64,000 nt of DNA from contig JAJTUP010000035.1 in NCBI GenBank assembly GCA_021399435.1, positions 124,001-188,000 of the forward strand, given 5' to 3'. Origin of the DNA: Diaporthe sp. PMI_573. Lineage: Eukaryota > Ascomycota > Sordariomycetes > Diaporthales > Diaporthaceae. Positions 1 to 10,157 of this stretch are shown in pieces (positions within the stretch are counted from its first letter, which is position 1; each line of letters begins with the position of its first letter). Position numbers and translations under genes: made by a program. The notes under the pieces were generated by a model, which did not search any database, was not told the origin of the DNA, and saw only the letters and a program-made list of their open reading frames with translations.

Positions 1-1
1 C

Positions 2-1441
2 ATATGCCGCAAAAGCCTGGAAGCGGCTCTGGCGCTGAGACGACTCAGGGGTCTAGCCCCAGCGACAGCGCGACAGCTCTTCACTTCCACCGTAGCCCCA
101 GTCCTCGACTACGCCTCCAATGTCTGGCGGCACGCATTTAAGGACAAGCTCGTAGGGCCGATCAACAGAGTCCAAAGAGTAGGGGCACAAGCGGTTGTTG
201 GGACGTTCCTCACGGTGGCAACGGGCGTGGCCGAGGCGGAAGCCCACATCAAGCCTGCGCAAGATCGGTTCTGGAGACGGGCAATCAAACTGTGGACGGA
301 TATCCACACGCTGCCCGATACCAACCCGCTCCGCAGTAATACAGCCCGGATGCGTAAACTCCACAGACAACACCGATCACCACTATACGAAGTGGCAGAC
401 GTACTGAAAGACTTTGAGATGGAGAAACTGGAAACCATTAACCCGTTCACACTAGCACCCTGGGAGAAGCGATTACAGACTGTCACCGACGACACAGCAG
501 CAGAAGGAATAGACGCGAACTGGGCAGTGCACATCGCAGTGAGCAGCTCAGCACGGAACGGTCTAGTGGGAATCGGCGGAGCCATCCAGCTGGCAACATC
601 ACGACGCAGTTCAAAGCTCGAGACATTTTCTTCCACCCTCGGCATAAGAGCACAACAAAACCCGTACTCCGGAGAACTAACAGCAATAGCACATGCCCTG
701 AGCCTGTTGCCGCAGATTAGGTTCCGCAATATCATGGTACTGACGAGCAACAAGGCGGCGGTACTTTCATTCAGAAAACCGCGTCAACAGTCCGGACAGG
801 CGTATATCCGCCTAGCCTATGATGTTGTCAAACAGCTACGGAGAGACGGAAACGTGATAACAGTCCGATGGACCCCAGTGGCAGACGAAAGCGAGCTCAA
901 GAAGATTGCTAAGGAGAAAGCAAAAGAGGCGACCCGACCCGGGTCCCGCCCGCAAACAGAGCTACCCGGGATGAAATCAACGACGCTGAATTCTGCGCGA
1001 GCCAAACGAGGCATCACCAAGGGTTTGCCAGAAAAGGTTGGGAAATATTCCAAGAGAATCGACATAGCGTTACCAGGCAAACACGCGCGAGAGTTATACG
1101 ACAAACTGTCATGGAAGGAAGCGAGTGTACTAGCCCAACTCAGGACAGGCATGGCGAGGCTAAATGGCTACCTCTACCGGATCAAGGCAACACCGACAGA
1201 TCAGTGTGCATGCGGACAAGCGGTGGAGACCGTGGAGCACTTCCTCTTTCGGTGCAGGAGATGGACGGAACACCGAACACAGATGCTCCAGTGCACAGAC
1301 ACTCATCGAAGCAACATTTCCTTCTACTTGGGAGGGAAAGCGCCCTCAGATAACGTAAATTGGACTCCAAATATGAAGGCCGTTCGTGCAACGATACGGT
1401 TCGCTCTTGCCACAGGGCGACTTGACGCCGATCACCACTGA
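2..1441 (+). CDS. Tad1-like LINE ORF2, C-terminal part (RT thumb, RNase H-like, zinc knuckle)
   Basis: This is the 3' part of a non-LTR retrotransposon polyprotein. The frame is open from the window edge, so the true start lies outside. The first residues carry the post-RT segment typical of fungal Tad1/I-clade elements (FTSTVAPVLDYASNVW). An RNase H-like domain follows, with the GELTAIAHAL and LTSNKAAVL blocks, and then a terminal CACG...H...C zinc knuckle near the stop. The usual RNase H acidic residues are not all in place: the first block reads AVSSSARNG where DGS is expected, and the third reads TSNKAA where SDS is expected. I recall related fungal elements looking the same, so this may be a family trait rather than decay. 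There is no internal stop, so the copy looks recent. The product would act in target-primed reverse transcription. Confidence 0.88.
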   Translation: MCRKSLEAALALRRLRGLAPATARQLFTSTVAPVLDYASNVWRHAFKDKLVGPINRVQRVGAQAVVGTFLTVATGVAEAEAHIKPAQDRFWRRAIKLWTDIHTLPDTNPLRSNTARMRKLHRQHRSPLYEVADVLKDFEMEKLETINPFTLAPWEKRLQTVTDDTAAEGIDANWAVHIAVSSSARNGLVGIGGAIQLATSRRSSKLETFSSTLGIRAQQNPYSGELTAIAHALSLLPQIRFRNIMVLTSNKAAVLSFRKPRQQSGQAYIRLAYDVVKQLRRDGNVITVRWTPVADESELKKIAKEKAKEATRPGSRPQTELPGMKSTTLNSARAKRGITKGLPEKVGKYSKRIDIALPGKHARELYDKLSWKEASVLAQLRTGMARLNGYLYRIKATPTDQCACGQAVETVEHFLFRCRRWTEHRTQMLQCTDTHRSNISFYLGGKAPSDNVNWTPNMKAVRATIRFALATGRLDADHH

Positions 1442-1738
1442 TCCGACTACCCCTAATCACCTCGTGCCATAGACAGCAGGCACCGCTTCAGCCGCCGAAG
1501 ATAGGACACTGAACACTTGGAGAATGGCCTTCAAGTCAGCCTACTAACACCACTAACCCACGAGAATCCGCAGAGACATGGCAGATGAGAGAGACTGTAA
1601 GGCAGGAACAGATTGTATATGGGCTTAAGGAGGGTAGGATTCATTTCACGAAATGTACTTGCGGATTAGCAAAAGTTGCCCTATCGGGTTAGGCCCGCCG
1701 GGCGTAATAAATTGTGTGTGTGTGTGTGTGTGTGTGTT
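1442..1738 (+). mobile_element. LINE 3' UTR with conserved end and (GT)n tail
   Basis: Untranslated tail of the LINE. Its last part contains TTGCCCTATCGGGTTAGGCC, then GCCGGGCG and a short A/T stretch, and it runs into a (GT)n microsatellite (about 1713-1737) where a LINE would normally have its terminal simple repeat. The same block recurs at 6275-6320. Confidence 0.7.
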
Positions 1739-3729
1739 CGACAGCAGGAGGCCAGGGAAGACTGGGGTGTTGGATGGTGGATTGTGCTCGACCGCCAGCG
1801 ACTTTGAGTCAGCGTGGAGCCCTGCTCATCCACACTGCGAATGTGGGCGGACTGTCGTTGTATAATTTGGCAGTGGGTTTAGAATGAGTTGTAGTACCCT
1901 GCCAATTGCACAACGTCTGCTAGATGGTCGGCTCCCGCGGAACAGAAACATGGCCCCCAGTGTCGAACAGTACAACAACCCTGCCAAATATTCGCCCTCT
2001 ACCCCGATCCCGGACCCGACCCTTGAGCCAAAGTAGTGCCAAATATAAATACATGTATAAAGGCCGCTCCTCAAAGGACCATGTTCATCACTACCAATGC
2101 TCATTCCATTCACATCCACAATGTCAAAAGACACAGCGGCCGTACGCGAGACACGTCGAATCTTGTTACTTGAGAGGAATCAGCACACAAGCAGCCTTGA
2201 AATACCCCACAGAATCACCTTGAGAGACTGTGATACCACGCTGTCCAATGAATACGACACCGAGCGGCCAAAACAGATCCAGACCCCCGGATCTAGAGAC
2301 GAATACCAACGGATTGAGACACGCCCTCTCAGCCAGGCGAGTCGGGGCAAGGAGCACGACGGCAACAAGAGGTCTATCATTGGATGCTTTGGAATACGGG
2401 CCTGGATCATTCGTTTGTCTTGTTGGCGAAGTGGGGCAGAGTAATCCTTTGGATTCGCTGGGGACGCGACAGTTACTTCGATGTTGGAACTTGGCTCTGG
2501 CGGCATTCATGGAAAGAAGGTGAAACACCGTCAGAGGAACGGATGATTCGACGGCTGTGACCATGTTCAAAGTAGATGATCGCCGTCAGGCTCGCTTGAT
2601 CATGATCAAAAACTGAGACAATTACGCTTCACATCTGGCCAGACCTCGTGATAATGATAGGCTGCGAAATGCACATGCGCCGGCGGGGTTCCTCATCAGC
2701 ATGGCGTCCATGTCGACACCCAAAAATAATAAGCTGGAGATGTATTGGCCTCTGCTATTTCCTTTCGGTTTTTCTTTTCTGGGGGGGAGGGGGGTTCTCT
2801 TAAGTTTCCTTCGTTTCGTTTTGACTTAGGGAACTGACGGACAGCTTCAACAGCTCAGCCAGTTTTTACCTATTCAACATAGAGTGAATGACATATCTTC
2901 CAGTGTTTAAGGTATTTCAAATATGGAAATTACACTCCTTAGAAGTATTTAAAGTCGAAGGCTTAAGCTCTCTTTTCAGTCCCCGCACTGGAGATTTGCT
3001 GCATCGTCAAAAGTACCTCCCGAGCATGTGGAAAGAATTTTGAAAGGCCAGAGCTATGATGTGCAAAATCTCACCTTGTAGGCCTCGTGGGAGCAGTGAA
3101 AGAGTTACTGCGCTTCTCACTGGTGGCGAATTCGGCAAGGTAACGGTGAAAGTCACCCTTCCTGTTTGTGTGGATGTCAATAGGTAGATATGATGGTATT
3201 TTTCACGGCGTTTCGCGCAAGTAAGTAGGGTGGTCAGAATCAGGCGGTGGCTGGGATCTGGCGCAGCCACGTTAGTGTTTTATAAAAATGGTTGTACATA
3301 AGTTGAGGGCAGGTAACGGGACCCGTTACACTAGCCCGGAGACGATGCTGGAGGCGGAGACCCAAAGGACCACCTTCTGATCGCCAACCGACGTTGAGGC
3401 AAGATGCGCTACTGACGACGTAATATGCAGGAGCAGTAGGTACCAATTCTACTTTGTTCTTTTCGCGATTGTATTCTAAGAACTTATTACATAAATCCGA
3501 TGATACCACTTAGGTGTTAACCACAGCCACACGAACACAAATATTTCCTCCTCTGGCAAGAAGCAGCTGCATCCAGCCAGATGTGCGTCCAAGAAAAATA
3601 CAAAGCCGCGAAATCAATCAATACACACTTATTGCTCAACGACCTGTTGGCACGGAGAACCGTGGCAATCACTGGACCGTTTCGAGAAATAGTCCCCAGA
3701 AGTCTCAAGACACGAATCCATATACAATC
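1739..3729. other. Gene-free stretch
   Basis: About 2 kb with no convincing coding sequence. Short ORFs occur on both strands, but none has a recognisable domain or a plausible multi-exon extension. It contains short T-rich and G-rich runs near 2760-2800. Confidence 0.4.
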
Positions 3730-4998
3730 CTAGCGGACTGTTATCTCAATCGATAATGGTTTGTCAACAGTAAAAACTCCAGCCTCATTTTCCCCAGCGA
3801 CATCAACATCGTCAAACGGAAATGTATATGCCCCGCCTGTGCCGTCAGGTAGGAGATTGTTATGTATTACTCGAGCGAACTGATGCGTGATATCTGCTGC
3901 ATAATAGGACGAGCTTCTAAGGCCCGGAGTAACATCGCCATCATCCAGAAGTAGTGTTGAACGCACAAAGGCTGCACAAAGACGCGGCCATGTCCTCATG
4001 TGTTGCTCATTCTGAGCCTGAGTTGTGAATGGCCCTCCACTGCATCTGAAAATGTCCATCGTAGTTGGCTTCTGGTATCGAAAATTGTTTCCGTCATCTT
4101 GGGCGCACAGCAGCTCACTGTCGCCCACCTGACAGGTTACCATCGGGCCGTCATCATGGATCTGGGTATCGACTGTTAGATTAGCCTCCGAGTACTTGTC
4201 CCACACCTTTTGGATATATGGGTCGTAGTATCCTTGTAGGTTGCTGCAGGGGTTGTGAGCAAGCCAGATTTGCGGTGCTAATGCACGCAGGGCATTTCCA
4301 GACTCATCATATACACACATGGAAGCCCAAGCCGGGTCTATATCCTTTAGCTGGTTGCAGATAGTTTCGACCGCGTCCGATTGTAGCCCAGGGCTTTTCA
4401 GCTCCATTCCATCCTCTGTCTGGACCGATAGACCTATCGGTAGGCCAACTTGATCAACGTACGATAAATCTGTAATAAGTCCACTGCCTGACCACGTGAG
4501 TTCAGTAATACCCCATTTCACCCCGTAATTAGGGTCTGAGTCCGAAACCGGAGATGGCTCCACTAGGCGATTCGAGCTATCTATAAAAAATTGAATTTCT
4601 TGAGTGGCTAAGTAGATACGGCCCGAGTCAAAATACGACTTCAGAGTGACGGGTGTATTGGTATTAGGTGGGATGGTGATTATCAAGTCATTCGCTTTCG
4701 AGTCTATCCCGGAGAGGCTCCCATTGGATGCTGAAACGTATTTAGGGTAGTAAAAAGAACCTAAGTTGCTTTGGTAGAAGGCTTGGTTGCCGTTGTCAGG
4801 GTCTAGGCCGAGTATGTATGCGAATATAGTGTCAGGGCTGGTATTGTGGAAATTGATCCCTAGTTCTGGAGTGTTTTCAGAACGAAGTTCCTTCTAGCTC
4901 AGGACCTTGTCGTTCATTTCAATGGTATGTAAGACGTCATACAGAACTGAAGATGGGTGCGCAGCAACCAGGGAGACAAAAACTTGCAAACTGATCAT
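3730..4998 (-). pseudogene. GH64 beta-1,3-glucanase with one in-frame amber codon
   Basis: Homologue of fungal glycoside hydrolase family 64, secreted enzymes that cut beta-1,3-glucan (laminaripentaose-producing type). The natural ATG is at 4998. The first residues (MISLQVFVSLVAA) form a plausible secretion signal. The frame is interrupted once by TAG at 4894-4896 (codon 35) and then runs open to 3730, 423 codons in all, the usual family length. Family blocks are clear: INFHNTSPDTIFAYI, WGITELTW, DLSYVDQVGLPI, YDPYIQKVWDKY, PTTMDIFRCSGGPF. The Glu of ITELTW (about residue 166) and the Asp of SYVDQVG (about 182) are 16 apart, the same spacing as the catalytic Glu/Asp pair of the Streptomyces enzyme. 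No GT-AG intron removes the stop. The gene is either freshly inactivated (CAG to TAG is one C-to-T step) or read through. Confidence 0.83.
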
Positions 4999-5347
4999 AC
5001 ATTGATATGGTGATATTATCATTTTGAATCTGTGAAACGCGTATCGAGGATGGTTGGTTTGGATGTTCAATCAATGACGCGTTTTGTCACTGTGACGAAG
5101 TGATTCGTGAATGAAGTGGAAGTTAACAAATTTATATGTACAAGTTTTCAACATCTGGTTGGAACAAGTTTATGAGATTTAAGAAATGAAACCCACAGGC
5201 GGGGAAGACAGGCAAAAAGGGCAAATGCTAAATTGTAAATTTGTATCCTGTAAATTGTGGATTCTAATCCTTATTCAAGAACGTGGATATTCGCAGAACC
5301 AAAATCGGATGCTGCACGACCATTTCTGATTAAGCGCATGGGGCCTT
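4999..5347. other. Intergenic, divergent 5' regions
   Basis: Lies between the start of the GH64 gene on the minus strand and the Ulp1-type gene on the plus strand, so it probably holds both promoters. I see no unambiguous site in it. Confidence 0.3.
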
Positions 5348-5983
5348 GTGTGCCGATTTATTTCCACCATTTATTGTTTCTACAATAGTACCCCACACGG
5401 ATTCGCTGAACGGGGCCGGCCGCTCGACTTGCCCGACTTGCCCGACTTTTTCCTTCTCTCATTGTTCGTTGCCAGTATGAGTCAAGCACGCGACGAGATC
5501 CTTTCAATCGAGAAACGCTCTAAAAGAGTGTCATTCGCCATTCTCCCGTGCCACGAGTCTAATACTTTTGCCCTCCAAATCAACGTCAACAACAAGCACT
5601 GGGTGTTGCTCAGAATTTACGTGGGTCCACGTGAGGCTGTGCTGTTTGATCCAAACGGGCCAACTGAGGACAATAATGACCAGTGCTTGCAATTAGCTCG
5701 CCGTTTTGTCACCAATCGGCTCCCAGACCCGTACAATGACTGGGACAAAGGCTGGCATATTGCACATCCGACCAAAATCCTGCAGCAGAGCAATTCTTAC
5801 GACTGCGGCCTCTGTTGTATCATTATGACTGCCTACAATGCTGCTGGTATAGACGCGCCATCCTCGATCGACAGCAAGCTTTATCGACTGTTTCTGCTCG
5901 CTCTAGGTACAAACGTCAATTTTGTGCACGTGGCTAGCCGTGGCGGCCAATATAGTACGGAGGAGCCGGAGAGTGAACAATGA
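5348..5983 (+). CDS. Ulp1-like cysteine peptidase (C48 family)
   Basis: Small protein (211 residues) that is essentially the C-terminal catalytic fold of a ubiquitin-like-protein protease. The catalytic set is visible in order: His84 followed by Trp in NNKHWVLL, Asp101 in LFDPNG, Gln147, and Cys153 in NSYDCGLCC. A second in-frame ATG at 5477 (MSQARDEIL) is the better candidate start, because the residues before it do not resemble the fold. Such stand-alone Ulp1 domains deconjugate SUMO or NEDD8 in host proteins, but in fungi many are carried by DNA transposons. A detached LINE end lies 300 bp downstream, and no partner transposase ORF is next to it. No internal stop is seen. Family is confident; host versus transposon origin is open. 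Confidence 0.75.
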   Translation: MCRFISTIYCFYNSTPHGFAERGRPLDLPDLPDFFLLSLFVASMSQARDEILSIEKRSKRVSFAILPCHESNTFALQINVNNKHWVLLRIYVGPREAVLFDPNGPTEDNNDQCLQLARRFVTNRLPDPYNDWDKGWHIAHPTKILQQSNSYDCGLCCIIMTAYNAAGIDAPSSIDSKLYRLFLLALGTNVNFVHVASRGGQYSTEEPESEQ

Positions 5984-6274
5984 TGGCAGAGTGAATGTGA
6001 AAGGTATGGTTAATAATAGTAGATAATAAATTCAATCGGTGAATGACTTTTGTCAGATTATCACCCATTTAGGTATGTGGGACGTGTAATTATGGTCCAA
6101 TTGATGGGGTGCTAACTGGGTGTATTGTGATGATGTCTTGTCTTGGTTCCTTGGTGGGACCCCACCCGTAAGGGGGCTGGTTTTGTCATGATTCAACCAT
6201 TGATGCCTCATTCGCCTAACCCAAAGCACCCGTCACATCTGACAAATATATAGTATATACTAGTAGATGAGTAA

Positions 6275-6320
6275 TAGTTGCCCTTTCGGGTCAGACCCGC
6301 CGGGCGTTAATTGATTGTGT
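6275..6320 (+). mobile_element. Detached LINE 3' end
   Basis: About 45 bp nearly identical to the end of the LINE at 1673-1720 (TTGCCC-A/T-TCGGG, then GACCCGCCGGGCG and ATTGATTGTGTGT), ending in a short GT-rich run. No coding sequence of the element is present upstream, so this is an extremely 5'-truncated insertion of the same family. Confidence 0.6.
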
Positions 6321-6527
6321 GTATGAGTATTTCTTACCATTTATAATATACTCTATTTTAAACTATATTTATAGTCTAACATCGTAGTTTATAATTTTTA
6401 AAAAGATTTTTGTCTTTAAATATATATAAATTTCTATATGTGATGTGATTTTGTAAGGACCCGTGCGTGGCAGCCACGTGCTGAAGAACAACCATGTTTG
6501 GCGTCGCTACAAGTGTCCGCCTGTGTT
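6321..6527. other. AT-rich block
   Basis: Strongly A/T-rich sequence (most marked at 6330-6440, unlike its surroundings) between the detached LINE end and the DNA-ligase fragment. This is compatible with RIP-type decay of an older repeat, but no family is recognisable. Confidence 0.4.
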
Positions 6528-6921
6528 TTATCTGTATTTCGAAAAGATCTGGATACAGTCGCTCCCTTTGCTTAGGTCGATGTGAATCTGGCAGTACTCG
6601 CCGTCAAGCTTCTCCTCACAGCTCATTAGGCCGTGGCCCATGTTTAGGCAGTGCTTGATGCTTCGCCCCTTGAGCCAGGGCTGACGTCCGACCTTGACCC
6701 CCAGCACGGGCACCAAGTGTCGCATAAGAGCCTCATCACCAGCACCAATGGGACTCTTTGACGCTCTACGCTCTTGATCAAGGCGCTTGAGAGTCGCTCC
6801 AGCTAGGGCGAAATGGTCGTGGACATGCATAACGGACGGCAGAAGCGGGTGGTAAGCTCGATATACAACGTCCGGGTCAATCACAACAGGTTCGTAGGAC
6901 TTGAGAACCTGGCTCCGTAAT
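6528..6921 (-). pseudogene. ATP-dependent DNA ligase fragment (adenylation motif I region)
   Basis: About 130 codons that read as a piece of a fungal ATP-dependent DNA ligase of the ligase IV-like type. The block VGRQPWLKGRSIKHCLNMG is followed by motif I, EEKLDGEY (the nucleotidyl-acceptor lysine codon is 6609-6611), then QIHIDLSKG and IQIFSK. The family normally continues from FSK into SGKD; here the frame leaves the family and stops, so the fragment lacks motifs III-VI and the OB fold and cannot ligate DNA. Upstream it abuts, in another reading frame, the hAT transposase on the same strand. The junction lies near 6900-6925, where the transposase dimerisation region should be. Identity rests on motif recognition by eye. 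Confidence 0.68.
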
Positions 6922-8847
6922 GCTGTATTTTGTTGCATACTCGTTGTATAGCTGGCGGACGTCTGGCTCAACAGTGTCCACCCAGATCTCGTGTGATCGC
7001 CACTTATCCTTAAAGTAAAGCAGCTTGAAGCTTGGGACGAGACAAATCGCGGCACGGTAGTACGGTGTCTTTGCTGTCAAGTCGAAATATTTCATAAGCT
7101 TCGCATAGCCAGCATCGAGTCCTGCAACATAGTAGTTAGAATAGGACCTAGGGTCTGCAGCAACTGCAGCTTTTTCTTCCTGCAGTAAGCCGTCAAGGAT
7201 GTCCATCATCTCCAACGCCTGCCAAAGAGCGCCGTAGTTGCCGTGTATAGCATGGCCTTCCAGCTCGAGGGTAGCGTCTTTAAAGGGCTTTAGCAGAGCG
7301 ACAAATCTCTGGATTTCCTCCCAATCGCTTCTCTTGAGGAAGTCCTGGCTCAAATCATAATCTGCGTCCCTCTCCCACTGTGCACAAAACAACTCAATTG
7401 CATTCCTAAGCTTAAGCGCGCGCTCAAGCATAGAGAAGGTTGAATTCCACCGGATCCCGCCGTCCTTGATAAGCTGTAGGCTGAAAAGCTCATCATCTTG
7501 CAGGGCCTCGGCTTGTAGAGTCTCGAAATGCTGTCGGCGCTGATCTGAGCGTGTAATGTAGCGAACAATATTATGAACTTTGCCGATAACGCCTCGTTGC
7601 CGCCAGATCGAGAAGGATTCTTGGTCGTTACAACACTGGAGCTGTCGTTCGGCCTTACTCACACCTTTGCCATAGAGAATTGCCTTGACAACGAGGTTGA
7701 TAACGTGGCCAGAACAGCGGAGTCGTCTCCAGTCCGGATCGAAACCAAATCGCGTAGCTAGTTGTAACACGGCGCGATCGTTATCCTTGGCGTTATCCAT
7801 CATGAAACAACCAAGCTTCGGCTCGAGATCGTACTGCGTAACTACGCTAATAAGGCAATTTGCTATATTTTCGCCTGAGTGAGAACCATATAGCCGCGGG
7901 AGGCCGAGAAGAGCTTGATGATTGGTGTAGTCCACGCCTAGTAAGCGGAGGTTAAAAGTTGGATTAAGCCTTATATAATAAAACGTCTGAATAGTAAAGG
8001 GTATCACATATATATACGTACCTACAAAGTGCGCAACTACGCCGCAGAGGCTCATCCCACTAGTTGACGTCCATAAGTCGCAGCTTAGGTGGACCGCACT
8101 CCTACATTCCTTCAACTCAACCTTCAAACTCTCCCTGCGTGTTTCAAATGCAGCCATTATCCAACTGCTCAGCGTCGTCGCGGACGTAGGGAGAAGCCGC
8201 TCTAACTCAGGCCTCCCATACGAGAGTAAGTCACACGTATCTCCGGCAGTTGCGCTTCGAAAGCTCACGTCGTGAGCAACAACCCAGTCCAGATACTGCT
8301 GCCTGTAGTCTTCCCCAGTAATAGGAGTCCGTAGTGGACCAAAGCTATTAGCCTTCTTACTTCGATCCCATGGGTTGGAAACCCGGATATGCTGAGGAAC
8401 TTCGCCGTCCTCAGAAATGCCGTGTTTGTGCTTTAAATGGTAGGCGATCGCACTATTTCCGTTGTATTTAAATATTGTAGAACAGTCGCTGCCAGTCTCA
8501 TGGCATCTCCGACAAAGCCAGTACTGCTCATTTTCTGACTCGATATTGGCACCGTGGTCCCAAATCCAGGACTTCTTTGTCTTGCCGGTTGTACGCTTGT
8601 GCTTCATATAGTAGTGCGTATCGCTTAGACGTTTGTTGTTGTACTGGAGAGCACCCCAGCGAATCGGGAAGGCACCATCGGCAAGAGGTCTCGGAGCTCG
8701 GACAGATGAAGGAGATGACAAGGGCCCAGTTGAAGGCGTGGTCGATTTCTTGGCAGAGGACTCGATTGATGGTTGGATTGAGAGCTCCGTAAATTGGTCT
8801 GCTGAACGCGACGATGACGGCGTGGAGGAGAAGGACGGGGCCGACAT
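6877..8847 (-). pseudogene. hAT transposase with BED finger, C-terminus missing
   Basis: hAT-superfamily transposase. The best start is the ATG at 8847 (MSAPSFSSTPS). After a Ser/Pro-rich N-terminus comes a BED-type zinc finger (CRRCHETGSDC ... YHLKHKHG), then the RNase H-like core with first acid LSCDLWTS, second acid in MMDNAKDND, the CxxH pair RCSGHVINL and the RWNS block. A clean 84-bp intron at 7938-8021 (GTACGT ... ACTAG on the minus strand) removes a spurious tail and gives HFVGVDYTNHQALLGLPR, the usual family sequence. The C-terminal ECER.FS dimerisation region is absent: the frame ends in ligase-derived sequence. The element is therefore defective. It belongs to a different hAT lineage from the copies at 10.2 and 49 kb. 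Confidence 0.88.
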
Positions 8848-9206
8848 GGTGGTGTGTACTGCCGGAAATTTTCCGTTGCGCGTACGTGTAGGGAGCGTTG
8901 CTATATGCAAAAAGAGATGCTGAGTCTAGATGGGAGGGCAAGTTGAAGTTCGAACGGAGGCCGCCAAAACTCTCGCTAAGACGCGTTACGCGTCGCGCAT
9001 CTGGCACGTCGAACGGAATGGCTCGGGACGGCCAGGTCGGGACAATCAAATGACAGGGATTAATGCGCTAAGCAAGGGGTTGAGAGACGCCGTCTCTGGG
9101 CTAGGATCTGAATAGGAAAAACTCGGTCTTTACATCGAGTTGAGATCCACTAATAGGTATCTGGGACGGTTTTAGAAAACCCCCCTCTAAATCCAACCGT
9201 TAACTA

Positions 9207-9319
9207 GTTAACTGACAAGCTTATAACGTCCCTAACGGTTGAAATGAGGAACTTATAACGTCCCTAACGGTTGGTATTACGTAAGCCGTTAACTGGTCCG
9301 TTATCCAAATGGTTAACTG
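9207..9319 (-). repeat. hAT subterminal repeats and candidate 5' end
   Basis: About 360 bp upstream of the hAT start. It contains two identical 22-bp direct repeats (9220-9241 and 9252-9273, each with CTTATAACGTCCCTAACGG) and several GTTAAC motifs. Two sites read CAGTTAAC on the minus strand (ending at 9214 and 9319), fitting a hAT terminus that begins CAG. The opposite end is lost, so the exact boundary and target duplication cannot be confirmed. Confidence 0.5.
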
Positions 9320-9336
9320 ACTATTGGACACACTGT

Positions 9337-9732
9337 ATATTAGCGAAAGAACGACGCGAGGCGACACAGCGGAAAGCAGAGGATGACATGGAAAGAGCCC
9401 GCCAGAAAGCAAGGGACGATGCTGTGAAATCGCAAAAGGAGCGGCAAGCTCGAGAGGCTCAAGTAAGGAGGGACAGGGCCCAGGAAGCACAGAAGCAAAA
9501 ACAACAGGGCCCGAAGGCTAAGCCAAACCAGCCAAGAAGTCAACCGCAAGCAGCAGGACAGGCAAAAACTGAGGCTTGCGTCCACCGGGGATGGTGGACT
9601 CAAGTTGAAGGCAGGCATAGATGCCACCGCTGTTTGCAGACAACGGCTCGATTCGCATTCGAGTGCCCACACTGCTCCAAGATAGCGTGCGCGGGTTGTA
9701 GGAATATTCTGAGAGACATGGCCTTGCGGTAA
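9337..9732 (+). pseudogene. Charged coiled-coil plus zinc-binding C-terminal fragment
   Basis: ORF of about 130 residues. The first half is a charged, Gln/Lys/Arg/Glu-rich helix (ERREATQRKAEDDMERARQK and on). The second half carries a compact metal-binding module with HRGWWTQVEGRHRCHRC followed by CPHCSKIACAGC. This arrangement resembles the C-terminus of certain fungal J-domain proteins, in which CxHxGWWxxVxGRxxCxxC follows a coiled coil. No J domain is present and the upstream boundary falls in transposon-like sequence, so it is probably a detached 3' fragment. Family assignment is tentative. Confidence 0.38.
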
Positions 9733-9784
9733 TATAATCATCCATACCTGGCCGGCCAGCCGCAGGCTGGCCCCGGGTTGCTAC

Positions 9785-10157
9785 GGAGCATCTACGCCCC
9801 GTCAAGGATCTGAAGGAGACTGTTAGCTGCCAGCAGACAACCATAGGACGGCTCACTGAGCTTCAAAATGTCAGCCAGCAATTGGAAGAACTCAGGAGCA
9901 GCGTGGTACTCGTTAGCAGCGCTCGGACGAGCCCTCAGGCCTCGTACGCGCAGGTTGCACGCACGCCCCCGACGAGCCAGCCCAGCAACGTACGCACTCT
10001 TACCTCGATGGACACGGCCCTCGACGCTCACCGACACCCTATACTGCACCATCGACACATCCCCGGTGGATGGTGAAGGACGGAATGTAACCGCAGGGAC
10101 GATCCGAGTCGAGATCGAGAAAGAGGTACGAGCGGCAGACGAACAGAAGGACTGGCG
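9785..10157 (+). pseudogene. LINE ORF1 (gag-like) fragment
   Basis: Two reading frames together give a fragment of a Tad1-type ORF1 protein: a coiled segment (TIGRLTELQNVSQQLEELRS), a SYAQVART block, and then, after a frameshift near 10020, LYCTIDTSPVDGEGRN and IRVEIEKEVRAADEQKDWRC. The homology stops abruptly at about 10157, where hAT transposase sequence begins. It is broken by the frameshift and by the junction. Confidence 0.58.

Noticed and set aside
2097..2570. Overlapping ORFs on both strands near 2.1-2.6 kb
   Set aside because: No family features, starts or splice continuation; consistent with chance ORFs.
6528..7055. Whole 175-codon ORF as one protein
   Set aside because: Its first 40 or so codons overlap the hAT transposase out of frame; only the part below about 6921 has ligase similarity.
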